Assembly (NCBI RefSeq): GCF_036346875.1
Contig: NZ_CP107852.1
Coordinates: 6,138,001-6,202,000 of the forward strand
Length of the DNA: 64,000 nucleotides
Reading direction: 5' to 3'
From: Nocardia sp. NBC_00508
Lineage (GTDB): Bacteria; Actinomycetota; Actinomycetes; Mycobacteriales; Mycobacteriaceae
Notes under the pieces: model-generated
Databases searched by the model: none
What the model was told of the DNA's origin: nothing
Seen by the model: the letters and a program-made list of their open reading frames with translations, nothing else
Shown: piece by piece, positions 52,265-61,508 of the stretch
Layout: every line of letters begins with the position of its first letter
Numbering within the stretch: position 1 is the stretch's first letter
Translations under genes and position numbers: made by a program

Positions 52265-53488
52265 GTGACCACACGGATCGTCGTCGGCGTATCCGGAGGG
52301 ATCGCCGCCTACAAGGCATGCTCTCTGGTCCGGCGATTCACCGAGACCGGACACGAGGTTCGGGTGATCCCCACCGAGTCGGCGCTGCAGTTCGTCGGTA
52401 AGGCGACCTTCGAAGCGCTCTCCGGGAACCCGGTGCACACCGGCGTGTTCGCCGACGTGCCCGAGGTCCCGCACGTTCGGCTGGGCCAGGAGGCGGACCT
52501 GGTGGTCATCGCCCCTGCGACCGCCGACCTCATGGCGCGTGCCGCGATCGGCCGCGCCGACGACCTGCTCACCGCCACGTTGTTGACGGCTCGATGTCCG
52601 ATCCTGTTCGCGCCCGCGATGCACACCGAGATGTGGGAGCATCCGGCGACCGTCGCGAACGTCGCGACGCTGCGCGCCCGCGGTGCGATCGTCATGGAAC
52701 CCGCGTCGGGCAGGCTCACCGGTACCGACACCGGTCCGGGACGGCTGCCCGAGCCCGAGGAGATCTTCGGCCTCGCGTCGCTGCTCTTGGAGCGCACCGA
52801 CGCGATCCCACGTGACCTGGAGGGCCGCAGGGTGGTCATCACGGCGGGCGGCACCAGGGAACCGCTCGATCCGGTGCGCTTCCTCGGCAACCGCAGCTCC
52901 GGCAAGCAAGGCTACGCGCTCGCTCGGGTCGCGGCCCAGCGCGGCGCCCACGTCACGCTGATCGCGGGCAACACGATCGAGATGGCCGCACCCGCCGCCG
53001 TCGACTTGGTGCACATCACCACCGCCGACCAGCTGAAGACCGCAGTCGACAAGCACGCGGTCGGTGCCGACGCGGTGATCATGGCCGCGGCGGTCGCCGA
53101 TTTCCGGCCGACCAACGTGGCCGCGGCCAAGATCAAGAAGGGCGCGGGCGAGCCCGACGTCATTCCGCTGACCAAGACTGTCGACATCCTCGCCGGTCTG
53201 GTGCAGGCGCGGCGCGACGGACAGTTGCCCGGTACCGCGATCGTCGGCTTCGCCGCCGAGACCGGTGACGAGCACGGCGACGTCCTCACCCACGCGCGGG
53301 CCAAGCTCGCCCGCAAGGGCTGTGACCTGCTGGTGGTGAACGCGGTCGGCGAGGGCAAGGCGTTCGAGGTGGACACCAACGACGGCTGGTTGCTCGGCGC
53401 GGACGGCACCGAGCAGGCGCTCGATCACGGCTCCAAGGCATTGCTCGCGAGCCGGGTACTCGATGCGCTGAGTGTGTTGTTGCGCTGA
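52265..53488 (+). CDS. coaBC: Bifunctional phosphopantothenoylcysteine decarboxylase/synthetase
   Basis: CoaBC (Dfp), 407 residues, performing two steps of coenzyme A synthesis. CoaC domain (1-180): VGVSGGIAAYKACSLVRRF, active-site His in VPHVRLGQEADL, and substrate clamp ARCPILFAPAMHTEMWEHP. CoaB domain: TAGGTREPLDPVRFLGNRSSGKQG, MAAAVADFRP and KIKKG. GTG start 49 bp after rpoZ. Confidence 0.97.
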   Translation: MTTRIVVGVSGGIAAYKACSLVRRFTETGHEVRVIPTESALQFVGKATFEALSGNPVHTGVFADVPEVPHVRLGQEADLVVIAPATADLMARAAIGRADDLLTATLLTARCPILFAPAMHTEMWEHPATVANVATLRARGAIVMEPASGRLTGTDTGPGRLPEPEEIFGLASLLLERTDAIPRDLEGRRVVITAGGTREPLDPVRFLGNRSSGKQGYALARVAAQRGAHVTLIAGNTIEMAAPAAVDLVHITTADQLKTAVDKHAVGADAVIMAAAVADFRPTNVAAAKIKKGAGEPDVIPLTKTVDILAGLVQARRDGQLPGTAIVGFAAETGDEHGDVLTHARAKLARKGCDLLVVNAVGEGKAFEVDTNDGWLLGADGTEQALDHGSKALLASRVLDALSVLLR

Positions 53489-53640
53489 GTTGGGCTGTGC
53501 GCCTGCCAGGATTGCCACCTGATCGGCCGGTGTTCGCGCCGCCGTCATATCGGCATCACCGCCGCGACACCGTGGGTTCAGCTGTCTGGGAGGGCTGCGC
53601 ATAGGGGTCCGCCGCGTCGGTGGTTTGGAATAGTCTGAGA

Positions 53641-53719
53641 TATAAGGGTTGCGCAGTGGCGACACCGCGTTACTGTCGCAAGCCGATACGAGTAACCCGT
53701 TGAGGGAGAGGGAAGAACT
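53641..53719 (+). ncRNA. Candidate structured leader of metK
   Basis: Upstream of metK, TTGCG (53649-53653) pairs with CGCAA (53677-53681) and CAGT (53654-53657) with ACTG (53672-53675), leaving one bulged base. GGG 53646-53648 can pair with CCC 53696-53698. A TATAAG -10-like element (53641-53646) lies at its 5' edge. It could be a cis-acting RNA; it does not look like a SAM riboswitch known to me. Confidence 0.3.
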
Positions 53720-54931
<1,212 letters not shown>

Positions 54932-54946
54932 CCCGACCGGGTCGGA

Positions 54947-57463
54947 GTGAACGAACCCGCGGCGGACAACCCCGCCACCCCGGCGGACCGTCCGGCCGCG
55001 GGTCCCGCAGCCGTGGAGCAGCCGATCGCCCGAGTGCTTCCGCTGCTGTCACCGGCGCACCTGGACCGTGACTTCGACTACCTGGTGCCCCCCGAGCTGG
55101 ACGAGCTCGCCCAGCCGGGGGTGCGGGTGCGCGTCCGTTTCGCGGGTCGCCTCGTCGACGGTTACCTGCTCGCGCGGCTGGCACGCAGCGACCACGAAGG
55201 CAAGCTGGTCAAGCTCGAACGCGTCGTCTCCGGCGAGCGTGTGCTGACGCCGGAAATCCTCGAGCTGGCCACGGCGGTGGCCGCGCGTTACGCGGGGACC
55301 CGCGCCGACGTCCTGCGGCTGGCCATTCCGCCGCGCCACGCCCGCACCGAATCCGGCGGGACGAAGAAGTCCGCCGAGCCCGCTGCGGCACAGGCTGTTT
55401 CGGTCGAACGCTTGGCGGGAGACGGCGAAGCCAGCGGAGCCGTCGCTGAGACTGCCGGCGTCGCAACATCTTCGGCCCGAACAGATGATGTGATCGACGT
55501 CTCCGCTACCGTGTCGAGATCCATACCATTCCCGGATTCCGCTGAGGCGCATGGTGTGTCGGCTTCTCCTGCCGACGTGAGTGAGCCCGCACGAGGGGCG
55601 AGCACCGGATCTTTTCGAGCGACTGAACCCGACGAGCCCCGTCCGGCGAGCGAGCGACCCTACCCGCGGACCACGGACCAGGCCGATGCGTCCGGTGGTG
55701 ATGGGTCTTCGGAGGAGGATGGGCCGCGCGCGGTCGACGCGGTGAGCGGCGAACAATGGGACGCCGTCGTCGAAGATCGGCCCGCGAACCAGCTCTCTCC
55801 TGCCGATCCGCCGCGGTCACCGGCACCTTCCGGCGTCGAGGTGGAGATCGCTTCATGGGAGCGGTACGTGCACGGCCCGGCGTTCGTCACCGCGCTCGCG
55901 CAAGGAAAGGGGGCGCGGGCGGCGTGGCAAGCACTGCCCGGCGAAGACTGGCCACGGCGGCTGGCCGAACTCGCCGCTGTGGTGGCGGCGCAGGGGCGCA
56001 GCGCGATCCTGATGGTGCCCGATCAACGCGATCTCGACCGAGTACTGACGGAATGCGTTCGGCTGGTGGGAGATTCGGCGGTCGGACTCGCGGCCGGTCT
56101 CGGACCGGCGGCCAGGTACCGGCGCTGGCTCGCGGTGCTGCGTGGTTCGGCGCGCGTGGTGGTCGGCACGCGCAGCGCGGTATTCGCACCGGCGGTGAAT
56201 CTCGGCCTGATCGGGCTCTGGGACGACGGCGATGACACCTACGCCGAACCGCGCGCTCCGTATCCGCACACGCGCGAGGTGGCGATGCTGCGAGCGCACG
56301 AGACCGGGGCCGCGTTCGTGGCGGCCGGTTTCGCGCGGACCGCGGAGGTCCAGGCTGTGGTCGATTCCGGCTGGGCGCACGACCTGGTTGCCGACCGAGC
56401 CGTCCTGCGTAAGGCCGCGCCGCGGATCAGTGCCCCCGGAGACAGCGACATCGCACTGGAACGCGATCCGGTCGCGCGCGCGGTCCGGATTCCCGGCGTC
56501 GCGTTCGCGGCCGCCCGTGCCGCGCTGAAGGAGGGGGCGCCGGTGCTGGTTCAGGTGCCGCGTCGCGGCTACATTCCCGCACTGGCCTGCGCGAAATGCC
56601 GCACGCCCGCCCGATGCAGGCACTGCAACGGGCCGCTCGCGCTGCCGGAAGCGCATCGGCAGCGCGGCCCGTCTGCCGAGTCCAGCGCGGCCGTCCAGAG
56701 TCCCGCATGCCGCTGGTGCGGGATCACCGAAGCCGCGTTCCGCTGCACCAGCTGTGGGTCGCGCGTATTGCGCGCGGTGGTGATCGGCGCGGCCCGCACA
56801 GCGGAAGAACTCGGCCGCGCGTTTCCCGATGTGACGATTCGTGGTTCCGGCGGTGGTGCGGTGCTCGACACCGTGGAGCCGGGACCGCAAGTGGTTGTCG
56901 CGACGGTGGGCGCCGAGCCTGTCGTACCCGGCGGTTACGGCGTCGCGTTGCTGCTCGACGGTTGGGCGTTGCTCGGCCGCGCCGACCTGCGGGCCGCCGA
57001 GGACGCGCTGCGCCGCTGGATGGCCGCCGCCGCGCTGGTCCGCGCGCACGGGCAGGTCATCGTGATGGCCGAGCCCTCGATACCCACCGTGCAGGCGCTG
57101 GTCCGCTGGGACCCGGTGGGCGCCGCCCGTGCCGAGGTCGCCGCCCGTGCCGAGGTCGGCTTCCCCCCCGCGGTCCGTCTGGCGGCCGTCGACGGCACCG
57201 CTGCCACCATCGCCGAATTGCTCGCCGCGGCCGAGCTTCCCGACATCGTCGACCAGCTCGGGCCGGTGCCGCTCCCGGATGGCGCCCGCAAGCCCTTCTC
57301 CTCCGGCGATTCCCCCGTCGAGGTCGAGCGCATCCTGCTGCGGGTCGAACGCGGTTACGGCGCGGCGCTGGCGGGTGCTCTGCGCGCGGCCCAGGCGGTC
57401 CGCAGCACGCACCGCTCCGACGCACCGCTGCGCGTCCAGATCGATCCGATCGACATCGGCTGA
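54947..57463 (+). CDS. priA: Probable primosomal protein N' (PriA), helicase-inactive type, with large insertion
   Basis: PriA-like replication-restart protein of 838 residues, well above the 650 or so of mycobacterial PriA. The N-terminal 3'-DNA-binding domain (30-130) is followed by a low-complexity, Ser/Ala/Glu/Asp-rich insert (133-297). The helicase-like core lacks a Walker A (QGKGARAAWQ) and has WDDGDD where DEAH would be, as in other actinobacteria. The zinc-binding cysteines remain (CAKC..CRHC, CRWC, CTSC). A 6-residue duplication (ARAEVA/ARAEVG) occurs at 57126-57161. GTG start, 15 bp after metK. Confidence 0.93.
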   Translation: MNEPAADNPATPADRPAAGPAAVEQPIARVLPLLSPAHLDRDFDYLVPPELDELAQPGVRVRVRFAGRLVDGYLLARLARSDHEGKLVKLERVVSGERVLTPEILELATAVAARYAGTRADVLRLAIPPRHARTESGGTKKSAEPAAAQAVSVERLAGDGEASGAVAETAGVATSSARTDDVIDVSATVSRSIPFPDSAEAHGVSASPADVSEPARGASTGSFRATEPDEPRPASERPYPRTTDQADASGGDGSSEEDGPRAVDAVSGEQWDAVVEDRPANQLSPADPPRSPAPSGVEVEIASWERYVHGPAFVTALAQGKGARAAWQALPGEDWPRRLAELAAVVAAQGRSAILMVPDQRDLDRVLTECVRLVGDSAVGLAAGLGPAARYRRWLAVLRGSARVVVGTRSAVFAPAVNLGLIGLWDDGDDTYAEPRAPYPHTREVAMLRAHETGAAFVAAGFARTAEVQAVVDSGWAHDLVADRAVLRKAAPRISAPGDSDIALERDPVARAVRIPGVAFAAARAALKEGAPVLVQVPRRGYIPALACAKCRTPARCRHCNGPLALPEAHRQRGPSAESSAAVQSPACRWCGITEAAFRCTSCGSRVLRAVVIGAARTAEELGRAFPDVTIRGSGGGAVLDTVEPGPQVVVATVGAEPVVPGGYGVALLLDGWALLGRADLRAAEDALRRWMAAAALVRAHGQVIVMAEPSIPTVQALVRWDPVGAARAEVAARAEVGFPPAVRLAAVDGTAATIAELLAAAELPDIVDQLGPVPLPDGARKPFSSGDSPVEVERILLRVERGYGAALAGALRAAQAVRSTHRSDAPLRVQIDPIDIG

Positions 57464-57542
57464 CCAGGCGACCGCATCGCTCGGTCGCGAGAGATCGCGT
57501 CGTATCCACCTCCGGCGGTGTCGCCTACCGGGGAGACCGGTC

Positions 57543-57576
57543 CCTCGGCCGCGGCCACGCGTGACCGCGGCCGAGG
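57543..57576. terminator. Bidirectional terminator between priA and the SDR gene
   Basis: Perfect 12-bp stem CCTCGGCCGCGG (57543-57554) and CCGCGGCCGAGG (57565-57576). The loop contains CACGCGTG, itself palindromic. It lies between convergent genes. Confidence 0.88.
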
Positions 57577-57630
57577 ATCGCTCCGCTCATCTCGAATCCA
57601 CCCCGGAACGATCGGTGCCGGGTACGTCGA

Positions 57631-58476
57631 TCAGGCGAATGCCGCTCGACTGCGTGCGGCCCAGGCGGCGTAGTCCGTGGCGGGGCGCCCGAGTACACGC
57701 GGAATGTCGGCGCTGATTCGCTGTTCGGCGGGTGTCGGCTCACCGAGGATGGTCAGCGTGTGCTCGACCACCGGCTCGGGCATGAAGTGGAGCATTGCCG
57801 CATGCGCTTGTGCCCTGGTCAATTCCACGAATCGCAGCGGTTCCCCGAGTGCCGCGCCGAGCGCCTCGGCCTGATCCCGCGGTGTGGCGAGCGCGGGTCC
57901 GGTCAGCGTGTAGACCTGTCCGGCATGCCGGTCGTCGCGCAACGCGGCCGCCGCGACCGCGGCGATGTCGGCCGGATCGACCGACGGCAGTCCGATATCG
58001 CCGAATGGCGCGGCGACCACTCGTTCGGTGCGCACCGATTCCGCCCATGCGTAGGTGTTGGAGAAGAACCCTCCCGGTCGCAGGAATGTCCAGTCCAGCC
58101 CGGACTCTCGGATCGCCTGCTCGTAGGCGACCAGCCGGGCGTATCCCGCGGCTTGGGGTCGGGTCGCCACACCTTGCGAGGACACGAAGACGACCCGCCG
58201 CACGCCGCCCGCCGCGATGACTTTCAGCACTTGTTCGGGCTCCGGGCCTGCGACCAGTTGCTCGCCCGCGACCAAGAGAAACAGCGTGTCGGCTCCGGTG
58301 ACGGCGGGAGAGAGGCTGTCCGGGTCGCTGAGATCGGCGCGCACCGAACGGACGCCGTCGGGCAGCGGCTGGTCCGTGCCCCGCCGCGAGATGGCGGTCA
58401 CCTCCTCGCCCGCATCGGCGAGCAGGCGCACGAGCGGTGCGCCGATATTTCCGGTCGCTCCGGTGACAACGATCAT
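57631..58476 (-). CDS. NmrA-like atypical SDR
   Basis: A 281-residue NAD(P)H-binding protein of the NmrA/QOR2-like atypical SDR group. The dinucleotide motif is VVTGATGNIGAPLVRLL at the N-terminus; LDWTFLRPGGFFSN and GLPSVDPADIAAVAAAAL are family landmarks. No YxxxK is evident, as usual in this group. Divergent from a TetR gene with which it shares twin operators; probably a target of that repressor. Confidence 0.88.
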   Translation of the reverse strand: MIVVTGATGNIGAPLVRLLADAGEEVTAISRRGTDQPLPDGVRSVRADLSDPDSLSPAVTGADTLFLLVAGEQLVAGPEPEQVLKVIAAGGVRRVVFVSSQGVATRPQAAGYARLVAYEQAIRESGLDWTFLRPGGFFSNTYAWAESVRTERVVAAPFGDIGLPSVDPADIAAVAAAALRDDRHAGQVYTLTGPALATPRDQAEALGAALGEPLRFVELTRAQAHAAMLHFMPEPVVEHTLTILGEPTPAEQRISADIPRVLGRPATDYAAWAARSRAAFA

Positions 58477-58491
58477 GGTGCAGCTCCTGAG

Positions 58492-58559
58492 TTAGTTGAC
58501 TGACTAAAAGCAACGTAGCCGATCGTGGACGCCGTGTCTATAGTTAGTTGTGTGACTAA
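58492..58559. promoter_or_regulatory. Twin TetR operators in the SDR/tetR divergent promoter
   Basis: Two 16-bp sites TTAGT-N6-ACTAA at 58492-58507 and 58544-58559. The first is 16 bp before the SDR ATG; the second overlaps the -10 TATAGT (58539-58544) and the GTG start of tetR. This indicates autoregulation. Confidence 0.82.
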
Positions 58560-59133
58560 CTCATCCGACGCGACAGCACAAGCGGGCAAGCGGGAGCGGT
58601 TGGCCGCGGCAGCGGCTCGGGTGTTTCACGAACAGGGCGTCGAGAAGACCACGATCGCCGATATCGCCCGGTCCGCCGAGGTTCCGGTGGGCAACGTGTA
58701 TTACTACTTCAAAACGAAGGATCAGCTGGTGGAGGCCGCGATCAGCGCGCAAAGGCGTGGTCTTCGGGACCTGATCGCCAGGTTGGAGCAGCACGAGGCG
58801 CCGCAGGACCGGCTCAAGGCGTTGGTGCGCACTTGGGTGGATCAGCGGGACGTGGCCGCGCAGTTCGGCTGCCCCACGGGGACCTTGGCGGCGGAGCTGG
58901 GCAAGCGCGCCGACGGGCTCGACCGCGAGGCGGCGGCCGCACTGCGTGAACTGATCGACTGGGTGGAGCGGCAATTCGCGGGCATGCGTAGCGGCGACGC
59001 CGATGAGCTCGCGGTGGCGTTGATCGCGGCATATCAGGGGATCTCGTTGCTCACCAATACCTTCCATGAACCCGAGCTCATGGTCGCCGAGGGGCGTCGG
59101 CTGGAGCGCTGGATCGACTCGCTCGTTTCCTGA
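58552..59133 (+). CDS. TetR-family repressor, probably leaderless
   Basis: A 193-residue TetR regulator with HTH FHEQGVEKTTIADIARSAEVPVGNVYYYFKTKDQLV. GTG 58552 is chosen: a -10-like TATAGT ends 7 bases before it and no ribosome site exists, implying a leaderless transcript. The second operator covers this start. The divergent SDR gene is the likely target. Confidence 0.9.
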   Translation: MTNSSDATAQAGKRERLAAAAARVFHEQGVEKTTIADIARSAEVPVGNVYYYFKTKDQLVEAAISAQRRGLRDLIARLEQHEAPQDRLKALVRTWVDQRDVAAQFGCPTGTLAAELGKRADGLDREAAAALRELIDWVERQFAGMRSGDADELAVALIAAYQGISLLTNTFHEPELMVAEGRRLERWIDSLVS

Positions 59134-59461
59134 GCGCGAAGGCGCTCTCCACTGATCGGCCGGTGCGCTCGTTTGTGCTCACGCCGGGGACTTCGTGTCG
59201 GCGGTGGCGTCATGTTCTCATCAGCTGGGCCGAGCGCGACTCGGTCATGTGGTGACACCGAGGAGTTACCCGATCGCGTCGAGTCCTGACCGGGATCTCG
59301 CCCTTCATCACGTCCTTCCCGCGATGCGGCACAAGGTCGCAGATGGTGTGCGTCCGAGTCTGTGCCGGCTGACCTTCGACTTGGCACACTCCTTGCGCTC
59401 GATGCATTGCCGATATATCGTCGATAAAATGAATCACACACGAGAGCCTTGGGAGGCCGAC
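59134..59461. other. 328-bp region upstream of padR
   Basis: No convincing gene. Near its 3' end it holds CGATATATCG (59411-59420) and the overlapping palindrome TATCG-T-CGATA (59416-59426), in AT-richer DNA likely to be the padR promoter. The rest shows nothing notable. Confidence 0.5.
59411..59426 (+). promoter_or_regulatory. Probable PadR operator
   Basis: CGATATATCG and TATCGTCGATA overlap just upstream of padR. Position and symmetry suggest autorepression by PadR. Confidence 0.55.
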
Positions 59462-60097
59462 ATGGAACACAGGGAACATCGAGAGTTCGGACGACGCGGC
59501 CGCAGGCCGCGGCCGGACCATGAGGATTTCGACCGCGGGCGGCGATTCCGCCGTGGTGGCAGGCATGGTTTCGGACCCGAGTTCGGGCCGGGTTTCGGAC
59601 CCGGATTCGGACCGCACTTCGGTCGCGGTCGCGGCGGCCGGGGTAGACGCGGTGACGTGCGCGCCGCCGTCCTGTTGCTGCTGACCGAGCGGCCGATGCA
59701 CGGTTACGAACTCATCCAGCAGATTCGTGAGCGCAGCGACGATATCTGGCGACCGAGCCCGGGGTCGATCTACCCCGCGCTGGCGCAGCTGGAGGACGAG
59801 GGTCTCGTGCTCATCGAGAAGGTCGCCGGGCGCAAGACGGCGAAGCTGACCGAGACGGGCACCGAGTACGTCACGGCTCACCGGGACGAATTGGGCGACC
59901 CGTGGGCGGAGGTCAAGCAGGACGTCGGAGCCCAGGCGATGGACCTGCGCGCACTCGTGGGACAGCTGATGGGCGCGGTCGCGCAGGTCGCAGCCGCCGG
60001 CACGCCGCAACAGGCGGCGCGTGCGGCGGAGCTGCTCACGGAGACTCGCAAGTCCCTTTACCGGATTCTCGCCGAAGACGAGACCCCCGAGAAGTAG
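59462..60097 (+). CDS. PadR-family regulator with Gly/Phe/Arg-rich N-terminus
   Basis: A 211-residue protein. The winged-helix PadR domain starts at about residue 59: RGDVRAAVLLLLTERPMHGYELIQQI ... PSPGSIYPALAQLEDEGLV. A C-terminal dimerisation helix follows. Residues 1-58 are unusual: highly charged, then an FGPxFGP repeat and an RGRGGRGRRG stretch. ATG 59462 is behind GGGAGG; ATG 59429 is an alternative. Targets are unknown, probably including itself. Confidence 0.88.
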   Translation: MEHREHREFGRRGRRPRPDHEDFDRGRRFRRGGRHGFGPEFGPGFGPGFGPHFGRGRGGRGRRGDVRAAVLLLLTERPMHGYELIQQIRERSDDIWRPSPGSIYPALAQLEDEGLVLIEKVAGRKTAKLTETGTEYVTAHRDELGDPWAEVKQDVGAQAMDLRALVGQLMGAVAQVAAAGTPQQAARAAELLTETRKSLYRILAEDETPEK

Positions 60098-60157
60098 GGG
60101 AGGCGAAACACCCCGATACGGCGGGCATTTCGAGCCGATCGGAGAGATCATTGTGAT

Positions 60158-61165
60158 ATGCGACAGCCGAGTGGTTTGAGAGCTTGGGGTTATTCACACT
60201 TGCGGAGGGTGGTGCTGGTCTTTGTCATCGCTGGAGCCGCCGTCCTGGGCTCCGGAGTGGCGACGGCCGAGCCGGCCGGTTTCCGCCCGGCCGACGTGCC
60301 GATGCACGCCGCGCCTCCGCAGCCCGACCATCTGGCCGCCGCGTGGTACCAGAAGAGCCATCCGAACGTGACGCCGATGGGCACGAACGACTTCGGCTGC
60401 GTACCGAACACGGCCCACCCCCGGCCGGTGGTACTCGCGCACGGGACCGACTCCACCGCTTACTCCGATTGGTCGGCCATCGCGCCCCGCTTGGCCGCGG
60501 CCGGATTCTGCGTGTTCGCGCTGAACTACGGCGGCAGCCCCGGCGCGGAGAGCTACGGTACCGAGGATCTGGTGCTGAGCGCCCACCAGGTCCGCGTGTT
60601 CGTCGACCAAGTGCTCGCGGCGACCGGCGCGAGCGAGGTCGATCTGGTCGGGTTCTCGCAAGGCGCCAACGTGACCCGCTACTACGTCAACAAGCTCGGC
60701 GGCGCGGCCAAGGTCGGGCAATGGATCGGCCTGGCCTCGCCCACGTACGGCGGTGTGATGTACGGGTTGGTGCCGATCGCTCAGTCGATCCCCGGCGCTC
60801 TGGACGCCTTCGCCCGGGTGACGTCGCTCGCCGCCGTGCAGCAGGCCGAAGGCTCACCGATCATGCTCGATCTCAACGCGGGCGGCGATACGGTGCCCGA
60901 AGTGCGGTACGTCACCATCGGCAGCCGGGTCGACGAGATGATCCAGCCGTTCGACAACATCGCCCTGCGCGGGCCCGGCGCGCGGAACATCGCACTGCAG
61001 GATCTCTGCCCGTCCGATCTCACCGGACACTTCCACATGGTGTACGACCTGTTCGTGCAGGAGTTGTTGCTCACGGTGCTCGAGCCGAGCAGTCCCGCCC
61101 CGGTGTGCAGGCCGGTCCCGCTCGGCACCGGCATCCCGGAAGTGATCATCGCCGGGAACTCCTGA
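60158..61165 (+). CDS. Secreted lipase/esterase, alpha/beta hydrolase
   Basis: A 335-residue secreted lipase resembling class 2 (EstA/LipA-type, PF01674) enzymes. A signal peptide (LRRVVLVFVIAGAAVLGSGVATAEP) ends near residue 38. The oxyanion region is VVLAHGTDST, the nucleophile elbow GFSQGANVTRYY, and the catalytic Asp and His are probably in the C-terminal third (GHFHMVYD). It likely hydrolyses lipids outside the cell. It starts 60 bp after padR and is followed by a terminator repeat. Confidence 0.88.
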   Translation: MRQPSGLRAWGYSHLRRVVLVFVIAGAAVLGSGVATAEPAGFRPADVPMHAAPPQPDHLAAAWYQKSHPNVTPMGTNDFGCVPNTAHPRPVVLAHGTDSTAYSDWSAIAPRLAAAGFCVFALNYGGSPGAESYGTEDLVLSAHQVRVFVDQVLAATGASEVDLVGFSQGANVTRYYVNKLGGAAKVGQWIGLASPTYGGVMYGLVPIAQSIPGALDAFARVTSLAAVQQAEGSPIMLDLNAGGDTVPEVRYVTIGSRVDEMIQPFDNIALRGPGARNIALQDLCPSDLTGHFHMVYDLFVQELLLTVLEPSSPAPVCRPVPLGTGIPEVIIAGNS

Positions 61166-61508
61166 ACTCGGGCGGCCGGGCGGAGGGATCGACGCCCGCC
61201 CGGCTTCAGGGAGCGGCCGAGTGAAGTCGGTGATTGCTGGTCCGTGACATCGACCCCGAGACGGGAGCGGTGCGGATCAACAAGGCATAGAAGGCCGCGG
61301 CAGCCGGCTCGTGCTCGGATTGGTCGATCACGCCCGAAAGTGTGCTTGAACGCCTCAAACACCGCGACAGCGATAGTCGAGCGTCCATGACCTTCCCCGA
61401 CCCTCGAGCTGTTGAGCCCTGTGCCGGGGGCAAGTTTCGTGCTTCGCATCGGACGGTGATCCCCGTCGGGTCGACTGGATGGCAGCGGTCTTGGTGTGGT
61501 AGAGCTTT
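61166..61508. other. 343-bp region upstream of the proline-racemase homologue
   Basis: It begins with copy 1 of the terminator-like repeat (61169-61203). The remainder has scattered short frames on the minus strand without recognisable products; a decayed gene is possible but not shown. Confidence 0.4.
61169..61203. repeat. Terminator-like repeat, copy 1
   Basis: 35-bp element whose first 25 bases are identical to copy 2 at 62815. It folds as CCGGGCGG (61176-61183) with CCGCCCGG (61196-61203). It probably terminates the lipase transcript. Confidence 0.75.
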
